Shown here: positions 35,487 to 46,800 of the stretch, in pieces
Layout of the letters: every line of letters starts with the position of its first letter
Numbering within the stretch: position 1 is the first letter of the stretch
Source of the DNA: Mytilus edulis
Taxonomy: Eukaryota; Mollusca; Bivalvia; Mytilida; Mytilidae
Direction: 5' to 3'
NCBI RefSeq assembly: GCF_963676685.1
Contig: NC_092345.1
Coordinates: 25,815,585 to 25,879,584 of the forward strand
Length of the DNA: 64,000 bases
Notes under the pieces: model-generated
Database searches by the model: none
Seen by the model: only the letters and a program-made list of their open reading frames with translations
Told to the model about the DNA's origin: nothing
Program-made: the position numbers and the translations under genes

Positions 35487-38400
35487 TCACTTCTTTCCTC
35501 CTTTCAAACTGTCCTCAACACTTTGACTTGGTTTATATCTCTTGGTTTCATCTTTAATTTTGTTCTCTGTTCCTTCTGGTTTGCCCTTGTGGATAGATTC
35601 TGCTGCTTCATTCGATTTTCCTGAACTTTTTGTCATGCTTGATTTCGTATCGAGGTCCTGATTGTGCTTATGTGCATCTTTCTGTTGATTATCAGAACTA
35701 GTATTGGATTGATTATTACTTCCCTTCTTTGATTCTTGTGTTTGCTTATTGTCAGGCGATTTGGTAATATTTGAAGATTTTACACTTGTTTCTTGGTTGG
35801 ATTTGTCTTCTTCTTTTTCTTCCTTTTTCTGTTCATGTTTTTTGTTTCCAACTACGGCATCGTCGTCTTTTCTTTTCATAACTGCTGGTTTCTGAAGAAT
35901 TTGATTTGATTGATCTTTTCTGTTGTCTACTGTTTTATCTTTTGGAGATTCCGTTTGTGTCCTTGATTTGTCGGTAGAAATGCCAGATGCATCTATCTTT
36001 TTGGATGTCGACGGACTTGCATTGTCGATTTTACTATCTATTTGTTTACTGTTGTCTTTAGGTTGACTTGGTGTTGTTACGACATCATTCTGTTGTTGGA
36101 CAGTTGATGATTTGTCAGTTGTATTGTTTGTTTTATCTTTCAGTTTGTTATCTTCTTTTGGTTTTACTTTCTCTGTTTGCTTATTCGAAGATACAGCTGG
36201 TGTCTTTCCTGATTGACTCTCCTTTTCATCGACCACATTTTTCTCTTTTCCCTGCTCTTTCGAAGATGTGTTTGCGGTCTCCTTATCAACTACTGTGACA
36301 TTAGTCGTTGCTTGTTTTAAGGGCATCACTTTCTTCTCGTCTAGTTTTGCTTTCTCTTTTTCTTGTTCCTTAGTCGACATTTTTGCATCATTTGTACCAG
36401 TTGGTGTTTTTTCAACATTTTCTTGTTGTTCGACTTTTTTCTTTTCTTTGTCTTTGCTTTGTATATCACTCTGTCTATCTGATTGTCTATGTGCTGTGTT
36501 GTCTTTTGATCTGTCATCCTTTTTGTCTGACTTTTGATTGTTTGGTGCAGCAATCTCTGAGACAACATTTAATGGTTTCTCTGATAGCTTTTTGAACATT
36601 TTAGTTTTTGTTTCTCTTCTTGCTAACAGGGGTTTTTCAGACATACTTGTTGAAGCGTTTGTCTTTGCACTAGATAAATCTGTTCGTGTTCCAAGACGCT
36701 GAGTTCTCTCTTTTAAACTTAATGAGGTGGTCTGTCGGCGTAAAAAGGCAAATTTTCCGTTTCTTTTATGATCTTTCTGTTTACCCTCTGGGTTTGATTT
36801 GGTGTCACCAGAAGCTTCTGTTGCCTTAGTTGATTTATTGTCCATCTGACTTAGTTTAAACGCTTTCAGTTCAATATCTCTAATTGTACTCTCTCTTTTT
36901 ATACAATTCCCCGTTGTACTCTCTCTTTTTATACAATTCCCCGTTGTAGTTGGTTCATTTTTTATTTTGCTTGTATCCTTTTTGGTATTTGACACCTCTT
37001 CCTTTTCTGTTTTAGTTGCAGTAATGTTTTGTCGGTGGTCTACTATCTGTCCATCATTTTCTTTTACAGCTAATTCTGTTTTCTCTTTTATTACTGCGGG
37101 TGTCTTTGGTCTATCTAATGCTGCTATTTTCATGATAACGCCATCAAATCCGCCAACCCATATACAATCGTTTCGGTCGATTCCCAGTGCACATGGTCCA
37201 TATATTCCTTCCGGTTCCCTATTATTCAGCAGGCAAATAAGCTCTCCGTCTGAATTTAATAAGTGCAATAAACAATTATCGAAATCTGAAACAATGACTC
37301 GGTTGTGGCTATCACATTTAATTGCAGTCGGATTAAAATTTCTCAAATCTAAATCCTCTCTTCCAGAGTAAATATACTTCAAGTCGCAGTCGTTGGTGAT
37401 TGTGACAATTCTGCCAGTAAATAATGACGTAGAATCAATAACGCAGACGTCATTTGAAGGAGTTACCACGAGCTTCCTTGGTAACGTAAAGAAATTATTT
37501 CCCTTGTTGTCCTTTTCAAATCTCTGTAGTCCAGTGCCAGTACTTGAATACTTTATTACATATCTGTTATTATCATCTGCCATCTCAGTGGAATCGTTAT
37601 CTATTACCGATACGTATATGAACCCGTCAATAGTCACGTGGATCCCATTTGGATAAAGAGGTTTACAGTCAATGAAATCTAACTTTTGTCCGTTTAATTT
37701 TACTCGTAACAATCGATGCCGTTTCTTCAACACAACGATAATATCATTTTCTTTAGAAATACTTAAGTCTAGTACGACTGAATCTACTTGTACTGTTTTC
37801 TTTATTTCTCCCTCCCGACTGAGTTCAACCTGTTTTTTACTTGCATGTCCAATCCAATGTGTACCGTCTTTCCTTAACCCGATACAATTTATTGGTGTGT
37901 CATAAAGCCTGTAGGTAGATAATGTAGTGATACTTTTTTCAACATTGACACGCGTAATCTTTTCGTTTTCAGCTTGCACTTCGACAAATATATCTCTATT
38001 TTTACATTGCCCGAATAACTCCTCTAATTTATTCCGTGATATTTCAGATTCGGAAAATTCCATTGCTTCTATATAGGATGGTGGAGCTTGCTGTAGATTT
38101 TGAATGGCATTTTCAAGAGAGATACCAAGATGTATCATTTCTTGATCATTATTAGTTGTAATTGATTTCTCTATCGACCTAATCAATGAATTTAAGCCGT
38201 GTAATTCTTTCGATAGATACTTTTCCATTTCTTGTTTTCTTTCCACTTCATATTTTTGAGATTCCTTTAATTCATTTATACTTTCATTTTTTATTATTTC
38301 AACCTGCATCCGCAGTGCTGCAGCTCGTCTACTAACACGTTTTGAACATTCAGTTATCGATTGTTTGGTAACTTTTTTGGATTCCTTGCTGCCTTGTATT

Positions 38401-38654
38401 CGGCTTTTAAGTTCTATAATGTGGTTATTTTTAACATGATTTACTAAATCAACTATCTCACTCTTCCTAAGGGCTGCGAGTTCACTTATTTTCTGTATCG
38501 TATGCCCTTTGTGATCCTCAAGGATACATTCGAGACAGACAAATTGGCTGCATTGTTTACAATACCGTTTGACTTCTTCTCCCTTGTGTTCTTGGCAGTA
38601 TTGTTTTGGAGTGTTTGAACTAAGTAATCCCGCTAAAGAACCTCCACATGACAT
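35487..38654 (-). CDS. B-box / coiled-coil / NHL-like protein (RING-less TRIM-like) with long charged tail
   Basis: Single coding exon, 1,055 residues. The B-box type 2 zinc site is complete: C20, H23, C32, C35, C40, C43, H48, H51. A Lys/Glu-rich coiled coil follows at about 65-215, then repeated beta-strand units with DG/DGFIYV/DRNDCIWVGG patterns at about 245-535, typical of the NHL-type propeller of molluscan TRIM2/3/71-like proteins. No RING finger precedes the B-box, so E3 ligase activity cannot be assumed. Residues after about 540 form a low-complexity K/E/D/S/T/N/Q tail. I chose the ATG at 38654 because a splice acceptor (CTACAG, ending at 38657) lies two bases before it; the open frame extends 12 codons further into the presumed intron. 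The stop is TGA at 35487. It converges on the cadherin gene. The natural role is unknown; TRIM-like proteins act in signalling, RNA repression or immunity. Confidence 0.9.
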   Translation of the reverse strand: MSCGGSLAGLLSSNTPKQYCQEHKGEEVKRYCKQCSQFVCLECILEDHKGHTIQKISELAALRKSEIVDLVNHVKNNHIIELKSRIQGSKESKKVTKQSITECSKRVSRRAAALRMQVEIIKNESINELKESQKYEVERKQEMEKYLSKELHGLNSLIRSIEKSITTNNDQEMIHLGISLENAIQNLQQAPPSYIEAMEFSESEISRNKLEELFGQCKNRDIFVEVQAENEKITRVNVEKSITTLSTYRLYDTPINCIGLRKDGTHWIGHASKKQVELSREGEIKKTVQVDSVVLDLSISKENDIIVVLKKRHRLLRVKLNGQKLDFIDCKPLYPNGIHVTIDGFIYVSVIDNDSTEMADDNNRYVIKYSSTGTGLQRFEKDNKGNNFFTLPRKLVVTPSNDVCVIDSTSLFTGRIVTITNDCDLKYIYSGREDLDLRNFNPTAIKCDSHNRVIVSDFDNCLLHLLNSDGELICLLNNREPEGIYGPCALGIDRNDCIWVGGFDGVIMKIAALDRPKTPAVIKEKTELAVKENDGQIVDHRQNITATKTEKEEVSNTKKDTSKIKNEPTTTGNCIKRESTTGNCIKRESTIRDIELKAFKLSQMDNKSTKATEASGDTKSNPEGKQKDHKRNGKFAFLRRQTTSLSLKERTQRLGTRTDLSSAKTNASTSMSEKPLLARRETKTKMFKKLSEKPLNVVSEIAAPNNQKSDKKDDRSKDNTAHRQSDRQSDIQSKDKEKKKVEQQENVEKTPTGTNDAKMSTKEQEKEKAKLDEKKVMPLKQATTNVTVVDKETANTSSKEQGKEKNVVDEKESQSGKTPAVSSNKQTEKVKPKEDNKLKDKTNNTTDKSSTVQQQNDVVTTPSQPKDNSKQIDSKIDNASPSTSKKIDASGISTDKSRTQTESPKDKTVDNRKDQSNQILQKPAVMKRKDDDAVVGNKKHEQKKEEKEEDKSNQETSVKSSNITKSPDNKQTQESKKGSNNQSNTSSDNQQKDAHKHNQDLDTKSSMTKSSGKSNEAAESIHKGKPEGTENKIKDETKRYKPSQSVEDSLKGGKK
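36885..36944 (-). repeat. In-frame 30-bp tandem duplication in the B-box/NHL tail
   Basis: Two identical 30-bp units. Each adds ten residues containing TGNCIKREST-type sequence, so the only cysteines of the disordered tail come from this duplication. Confidence 0.9.
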
Positions 38655-38927
38655 TTCTGTAGTAAATAAATGAAAATACATGTAACACATTTGTATGCAA
38701 CCGCTTTATGGCCTTTTTTAATGCATCTATATTTCTTTTTAAAAGTAAACAAAAGTTTAAACAAGTTAACGTATTAAATATGAATTGCATTCACAAAAGG
38801 GAGTGCTAGTAAATCATAATCCAAAATACTCATTATTCAAACGCATTTAAATTTTTACCGATGTAAAATATATTTAATTCACAGAAGGAGGTGCTTAAAA
38901 TCAGAATTTTAGTTTTAATTTCTATAT

Positions 38928-39283
38928 ACACCACTGGGTTGATGCCACTGCTGGTGGACGTGTTGTCCCCGAGAGTATCACCAGCCCGGGTAGTCAACAC
39001 TTCGGTCTTGACATGAATATTAATAATGTGGTCATTTTATTAAATGTCCTGTTTACAAAAATTTGAAATTTTCGAAAAACTAAGGATTTTCTTATCCCAG
39101 GTATAGATTACCTTAGCCGTATTTGGCACCACTTTTTGGAATTTTGGATACTCAATGCTCTTCAACTTTGTACTTGTTTGGCTTTATAAATATTTTGAAA
39201 TGAGCGTCACTGATGAGTCTTATGTAGACGAAACGCGCGTCTGGCGTACTAAATTATAATCCTGGTACCTTTGATAACTATTC
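38928..39283 (+). repeat. Full-length SINE-sized interspersed repeat (CGCGCGTCTGG family), in the 5' intron of the B-box gene
   Basis: About 356 bp: ATACACCACTGGGTTGATGC, GGTATAGATTACCTTAGCCG, GACGAAACGCGCGTCTGGCG, ending CCTGGTACCTTTGATAACTA. It is the most complete of at least five copies (18660, 26510, 30205, 46705, 63205). No pol III box is certain. Confidence 0.85.
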
Positions 39284-39336
39284 TTACTGAAGTGTGAATT
39301 TTCTTGTGTGGTTAAATACAACATTTTATTTCTTAC

Positions 39337-39480
39337 CTTTAGCTTGTAAACTCCAATCACTTCATATGCAGAATCCTCATTAACGTTGTTAGAGGAAATA
39401 TTTATCAGTTTTATAGCTATTATTTTTCTATCTCTATGGGTTCGAAAGTTTTAAATATCAAAACAAAAAGTAAAAAAGTA
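39337..39480 (-). other. Probable 5' UTR exon of the B-box/NHL gene (upper end uncertain)
   Basis: On the minus strand AAG|GTAAGAAAT has its exon end at 39337. With the acceptor at 38657 it defines a 680-bp 5' intron that leads directly to the ATG. The transcription start is not visible and the upper limit given is only a guess. Confidence 0.45.
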
Positions 39481-39549
39481 AAATCGAACTTAGTAAGATT
39501 TCTTCTTGTGTTTCGATTACTTCTTTTGTTCAGCAGATTTTCAAGATGT

Positions 39550-40571
39550 TTGATAGATCGTTGAGATTCTTTAAAGTAAACAAAAAGAACTTTCCCGAGA
39601 CTACTGCGTTAGCTATGTCAATAATTTTTTTTTATAGAATTGTTTTTACATTTTTTGTGGTTGATTAATTTGTTCAAAATAACTTTTCTTAACAACATTT
39701 TAGCTTTCGTTACTGATTTTTGTTTCCATGAGGAACATCAGAGATCAATTTTAAATGGAAGCTTAATACATAAGAGAAATCTTGATTCAATTTGATTACA
39801 AAAACACCATATTAGGCATTAGTCCCCTAGCAAAAAACCACGTCTAAGGTCGACGTCTTCGATGGGGTTTGTTTTTGCTAAGTCGTACTACTGAAACAAT
39901 GAATAACATGTGCAATACATATATAATGCGAAAAGTGTCTCTGTATAGTCAAAATGTTAAATTTACATCACACAGAAATACTTCTTGGTAGAAGGTATAC
40001 CAGGAACCAAAACTAGTATCTGATATCATATTTCTAAAACAATGCCATTTCCCGATCAAGTTGAAAATGCACATATAAAAAATGATCGAGACAGATGTTC
40101 ATATTATTGTTTTGTAGCTCAGTCGTTGTTTCTACGAATTTGGGACTATGATACAGATATACTGCCCACGTGTTTCAGTGTTTATGTGATCCTGTAATAA
40201 GCTTTACCAGGGACACTTGAGAGCAAATGTAAATGCAAGCTTAATGTACAAGAGAAAAGTTATGTCGATCAAAACAAAAGCAAGACAAAAAGGTATAAGT
40301 CTAGTAGCAAATACTAACTAAGTCTAACTTTACCATCAACTAAGTAAGTAAGTAAGTAATGACTTTATTTAAAGAGGGTGACTCAACTGCCGAGTGCTTA
40401 GCGGCGAAGTATCTTTTAAGTGAATCTTTAATTTGTTTGACAGGATATATGATCGTATTCACGACCTCTTACACTCGGAGGCGATCATTCTTCCTCAAGA
40501 CCACAGAGGCGGTTTCAGAACAAATAATGAACTTCACTTCATTACATATAATCAAGACAGAAGTACATAAA
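39550..40571. other. Spacer between the B-box gene and the lectin gene
   Basis: AT-rich; near 40340 a (TAAG)n run is followed by ACTTTATTTAAAGAGGGTGA, which resembles the end of an interspersed repeat and may form the lectin 3' UTR on the minus strand. Otherwise nothing seen. Confidence 0.45.
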
Positions 40572-40577
40572 TTTAAT
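40572..40577 (-). terminator. Candidate polyadenylation signal of the lectin gene
   Basis: TTTAAT on plus (ATTAAA on minus), about 42 nt after the stop. A canonical AATAAA (TTTATT on plus) is at 40364-40369. Confidence 0.35.
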
Positions 40578-40618
40578 TTACTTTAAAAAAAAAAATAAGT
40601 AGTGTAGAATGCCATCTG

Positions 40619-40836
40619 CTAGTGTGGTTTTTCGCATATACTGTAATGGTCATAATTACATTCTTCGTCGTTCCATAATCCATTATAATATGTTGATGTA
40701 TCCATACAATCTTCTAGTGGTGAACTCCTGTTAGGTTCGCCAGGATACCACAGGTTGTTGGTAATCTTTTCGCCTGTAGAAGCCCACTCCCATATACCCT
40801 CAGCTGCATCATCTACTCCATCTAACCAGTACTGTC
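40619..40836 (-). CDS. C-type lectin exon 4
   Basis: Carries the sugar-binding half: YWLDGVDD, WEWASTG, EPN, EDCMD, LWNDEEC and the final SICEKPH before TAG at 40619-40621. Confidence 0.95.
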
Positions 40837-43800
40837 CTGTTCAAAAGATTGTGTTTTGTATTGAATTACATTTTTATTAAATATGCTATAAAAAAAATCA
40901 AACATATATTATTATCAACTTTTTGTTGGACGAGTCGATTTCTCAATATTTCCTCTAACGGTACAGAGGTGGTGAAATGGCTCAAACTCCGTAAAGTGAT
41001 CGTTTCCGTTCGAAACTATTTTCCAGTGTACAGTTGTATGCGGATCGGAGCTGGAACTGTCAGAGAGTTTGGGAATGGCTTAGACACGATTAGCTATATG
41101 TATAAGCTCTGGAAAGGTGACTATCTCTGTTTGTTAAAAGACAATTAAAAGTAGACATTCGAATTATTTAACTTCCCGGTATGTGCTCTAAATATAAATT
41201 TATACTGCACTCGTTCTATTTGAGCAGTCAAAATGCGTTGACCGTATATTTCTATGTCATATACAGTCACTGACCTGATATCACTTTTCCTCATGAATAT
41301 TTAAATAGAAATTGTCGAAATTATATTTAATTATTCATACGACCTCTTCAACCTGTTCTTGTTTCCAATGTAAACAACAATGCGTTTAACGACTCAAACT
41401 TGTTTCTTTTACAATTTTTGGGAAAACATATTTCACTTATTAATATTTTTTGTTTGCAACCTATAAATCATTATGTTTTATGTTTATTGTTGATATTTTT
41501 GTCTGTAAACAAACGAATTCGTTCACCATTGATAGCGGTTTTCAAAAGGTAATGATGTACATTTCATCGTGTTGTATATTTCTCCGCCTGTGAGATATGA
41601 GGCCTTTTTAAAGGGGGATTTTCCCCAATATTTAAATCAAATAAATAACATGAACACACTAAACAAGATTTGAAAATGTTTTTTTTTTTAGATTGCAGTA
41701 TAAAGACAATAATAGTGCATTGACTTGACATATCAACGATATAAGGATTCGGCCCGAAACTGGGGAAATGCTCGGCACAGCCTCGCATTTCCCCGTTTCT
41801 AAGCCTCATCCTTATATCGTTGATATGTCAAGTCAATGCACTATTATTGTCTATATATTTTTTTGGAGAATGCAACGCCATTCTTAAAGGGAACGGATTA
41901 GTCGAGTATCATTTTGGTATTCGATACTCGCGGTACTACCGAACGATCATGTGACTCGAGTACTTATTGACATTCCTATTATACATTTCATTTATTTTAA
42001 AAGAATTGAATGCTTTTTATGTTAATTCTTAGGGCTGTAAAATTGTTGACCAAAGTACATTTTGTATGAGCACACAATATTTCAATAATCACATGTTTTC
42101 GCTATGATCATGAAAATACGATTTCTATCAAGTTTTTCTTCTTGTTACCTGTGAAAACTTGTGTCATCATGAATGTAACAATTCGTTTTGAAATGAGTGT
42201 TAATTTCAGAATAACTCGAGATTGATGTTAACCAATCAAAACAACGCCTTATAATATAATTATACTGGATTACCAACTTACCGGGCATATTCTGAATCAT
42301 ACCATTAATGAAGTCCTTTTCGGAGTCGGATTGAACAGTAGCTAGGTGGGCTCCACGAGATCGACAATAATTCTAAAGGACATAAAATACAAGTATTAGC
42401 ATTTCACTAAATATATAGACAATAATCTTGTTGGAATCCAGGCTCCCTACCAGGGTTTCAAAGAAATTCTGAGTTCCGTGATACTAGTATTTAATTTTTT
42501 TAAATAAAAAAATTGGACGATCAACAAATGATAATATTTCCGTATTACATCATCAAACATAGATTATAATATGAATTCATAACATTTTTATAGTCTTATA
42601 TGCATTATGTTTTTTATTGGCTTTGGACTAGCTGTCAGTAACTGCGAGTATAGCTTTCTCAGATCTGTACTTCTTGTCTTTGTTGTGTGGATGCATTTTT
42701 GTTATATGTATTTCTGGGTGTACCCATCTGATGACATAAGCCTTGTCAACTGATTTTCATAGTTTATTCTTATGTTGTATTGTAAAAACACTGTCCCAGG
42801 TTAGTGGGATGGTTGTCGCCTTCAAATAAGTTTAACCCTGTCACATTCCATATGTGCCTGTCCCAAGCCAGGCGCCTGTAATTCAGTGGTTGACGTTTGT
42901 ATCTGTGTAAAATATTTGTTTTTCGTCCATTATTTTGTATATGAAATACGTCGTTAGTTTTTCTCGTTGTAATTTTTTAACATTTTCTGATCGGGGCCTT
43001 GTGGTATGGACATGATGGACTTTGCTCGTTGTTGAAAGCTGTATGATGATCTATAGTTGTTAATTTATGTGTCATTTTGTCTCTTGTGGAGAGTTGTCTC
43101 ATTTGCAATCTTACCATGTTGTGTCTTGTGTACTATTATATGTCTGTTTGTCTTTTTCTTTTTTAGCCATGGCGTTATCAGTTTATTTTCAATCTATGAA
43201 TTTGAATGGTATCTTTCGCACCTCTTTTATGACTTTTCTTATAAAATTGCAAAGACTAGTGGAAACATCAACAAGTTCGTGTAGAGTGAAGAATGCAAAG
43301 TAGTTTGTATCTTCTCTTTTTCAAATTGCAAGCATTGATTCGAAATTTGTTTAAAAACTTTATAGAAAAAATGTACTTAAAAGTACAGTACTGTATTGGC
43401 ATTTGTTTTATAAATAATGTATCTTTGTAGATATATTTCATAAATCAGAAATATTGTATTTTTTTCAATCAAAAGTGCATTAATCTCATGGTTAAAAAAA
43501 ATGTGTTTTTATCCTTTTAAAAAAATTAAAACTAAATGAATGTGCAATAATTTTATTCTTGTTTATTAAGCAACAAACAACATTCACATTGTTCATCTAA
43601 GAACATTCTTCTTGATAACATAATGTGAGACAATCAGAATTTTTTTATGTAGAACAATCAGAACTATGAAATTTAAAAAAGTGGGACAATCGGGGATTAT
43701 TATAAAAGGACAATATTAAATGAAGAAAAGTGCATTTTTTTAACATTATCTTTTGATTTTATACGTTTAGCGACAAACTATTAAATTAATGTAATATAGA

Positions 43801-46800
43801 TAAAGGCAACAGTATATACCGCTGTTCAAAACTCATAAATCTATGGACAAAAAACAAAATCGGGGTAGCAAACTTAAACTGAGGGAAACACATTAAATAT
43901 TAGAAGAGAACAACGACACAACATTAAAATGTAACACACACAGCAACGGACTAAGCATTAGACAACATCCGATGAGAATAACCAATATAACATCAAAACC
44001 AAATACATGAATTTGGGATAGAAAAGTACCGTGACACGTCTTATAATAATGTGAATTCACACTCAAAAATAGGAGAAAACAAACGACACAACGGAAACAC
44101 AGCGTAAAAATTCAATCTTTCATGGTAATATTCTTTACGAAGCCATCAAAGTAATATTAATATTCTGTTACGAATCTTTTATTAGTTATTTACAATTTAA
44201 ACATATCGTGAATCTACATGAGTTTTCATTACAAGAAATGGCAGAATAATAAATATATACTTTGAATCACGGAAGATGCAGAAGATGAATAAAAAGAAGT
44301 GTCCAAAGCTTTATTTCAAAAAGACAATTACTGAAAATAGATTTAAAGAAGCGCAAAAACGCTTCACGAAAAGAAACCCACGAAACCTCAATTAAAACAA
44401 ACTCGTGAAAGTTTTCAAAGAAGAAAGAAACTCACAGAAGAGTCTATCCATGTCGCCGGTGATCTGTGGAACAAATAACAAGAAGAATCATATCTAATCC
44501 AGCCGAATGGACACGTACTGTGTACGGAATCTGAAAACAAACAACAACTAATGTCAATAATGAAAACCTTTATTCAGAAAGATTATTCATTATACTTGTG
44601 CATTTTTTTCTAATTAAGATAGTTTTCAAAATTTTCTGATTAAAATGACAAAGCATTTAAATTAACTTGAATAGTATGATGTACCCAATTGTATAAAGTT
44701 CTTAGACTACCCCCAAAACAAACAACAACTAATGTCAATAACAAAAACATAAAAAGTAAAGGGTCACTAAGACAATACAAAGGTGTCAGTCGTTATATTT
44801 CAAATATCCACATACTATGATTTAGAGTATTCTAGACTAATAAAGATTTTTATGCACATTTGATCACTTGTGGTTCTTAATCAACTGATCTAACAAGTGT
44901 ACATTATCGAATCATAGGTTCGAAATTTATTTCGTTGGGTTGCTGTTTCATTTACGTATATCCTTCCCCTTTTGATTTTTTACCAAAGAAAGTTAGAGTA
45001 TACAAGATTTTGCACTGCTTTCTTAAATGCTTCTCAAAATACATCAGTTCAAATCTTAACATCTTTCGATTTTCTAGGGTAATTTTGGTTGCAATCAGAT
45101 TTACTTGTAACAACAGTTGGTGTACACGCTGAAATGTCTTATAATTAACATGTTGAAAGCCTGTAATTTGAAGTTTTTACTGCAGCTATCACGTTGCCTA
45201 AACATTATCAAAGATCCATAAAAATGAGGTCACAGAAAAGCTCAATTAAAAAAAAGTTCGAGTCTGATGTCAGAATAGGTAACAGAAGAAACTTAGCAAA
45301 AATTATACATAAATTAACAAAGGACTACTAGCAGTTACTGCAATGCCAGCACCAGACATCAATTAAACTGATTGAAAGAGTATGTCTCTATCATATGAAT
45401 ATCAAGTACAATTCCACTCGTTAGTGGTTTAATATCATACCATCACGAAATATATGAGAAGAACATAACCCACATCATGCCAACAAGTGATTTTATAATA
45501 AACAAGTATATACACACCCGTGATATCGCGGGTCCGTGACTGAATTAAAGTATATAACTATGCCTAAGCCTTATTTTAGTAATTAGTATTGTCATCTGAT
45601 AAAGTCATGTCGATTATAAGATACAAAGTTTTCTCTGCTTTCAAATCTTTCTGTTTGAACCCGTCGACCTGGAACTTATCAATTATTGGTAATATTAATT
45701 ATTTGGAAAACAAAAAGTCCTGGCTATCCAGGAATGGAGTATGTTTTAATCAACAGCATTGTCCTATATTAGTTATCTTAGAAAGTCTTGCTGATTGCTG
45801 AATAAAACTACAATAGGGAACAATTTGACAATGATTGAATTTAGTAGTGTCAGCCCTTTGATTATGACCCGTGTATAATGTATATAGCAAAATCCTAAAT
45901 ACACCGTTTGGTGGTGCGCCTGTCAAATGCGGAACGTACAGATAAGGTAATAGCTAACAGGTGAATATACTATTGGTATCGGTATCGGATTCGACCCGGA
46001 ACTTGTTAATTATTGGCAATATTAATTATGTGGAAAACAAAACGGTCTGGAGTGGTGTAATTTTTAATCTACACCATTGTCCTATATTAGTTATATATAG
46101 AGTTGAATTCTTTGATTTGTCGTTTTTACCCGATGACGGCTGACAAATTGGACCTCGTAATTTTAGTATTATAGATGTAACTATTTCGGATGCATAGACC
46201 CTAGGAGTGAATCAATATTAATTCCGAAGTATGCCATCTTTAATGAACTGACAACAGTTTTGTTTCTATGTCCCTTCTAAATAAGTTTGTTTAAAGGTTT
46301 GGTTAGCTTTTGAGATGAATCGGATGAAGTTGTTTGGCTTTGTAAAGAATATTACTATGAAAGATTGGATGTGAAATACTTGAACGTATTAATTCACTCC
46401 ATGTTGATTTATATTTATGAATGATGTACTTATCCCGATAACAAAATATATTAGTCAATGTTTTGTCTAGTTCGATTTGCTATAGGACGTGTCACGGTGT
46501 TTTCTATCCAAGGTACGTGTAGTTAGTTTTGATGTTTTATTTGTTATTCTCATCAGATTTTGTCAAATGTCTTGTCGTATGTCGTTGAGGATCTTGTTTT
46601 ATCCTATTGTATTCGTGTGTTGTGGTTCAGATAATTGATCACATAGTTCATTTATTAGCTTTTATACGATATATTTTTTATAAACTTTTTGGAACTTTTG
46701 GACCTCTAGGCTCTCGAACTTTTTTTTTATCTGAGCGTCACTGGTTTGTCCTGTGTGCACGAAACGCGCGTCTGGAGTATTAAATTATAAACCTTGTACC

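Noticed and set aside
35970-37905. Several plus-strand ORFs of 70-134 codons
   Set aside because: They are antisense shadows of the B-box/NHL coding exon; their composition mirrors its low-complexity tail.
38655-38690. Twelve extra N-terminal residues of the B-box protein from an upstream ATG
   Set aside because: They lie before a splice acceptor two bases upstream of the chosen ATG and would be intronic.
40359-40586. 75-codon ORF on the plus strand opposite the lectin 3' end
   Set aside because: Starts in a (TAAG)n run, no recognised domain, and overlaps probable lectin 3' UTR and repeat sequence.
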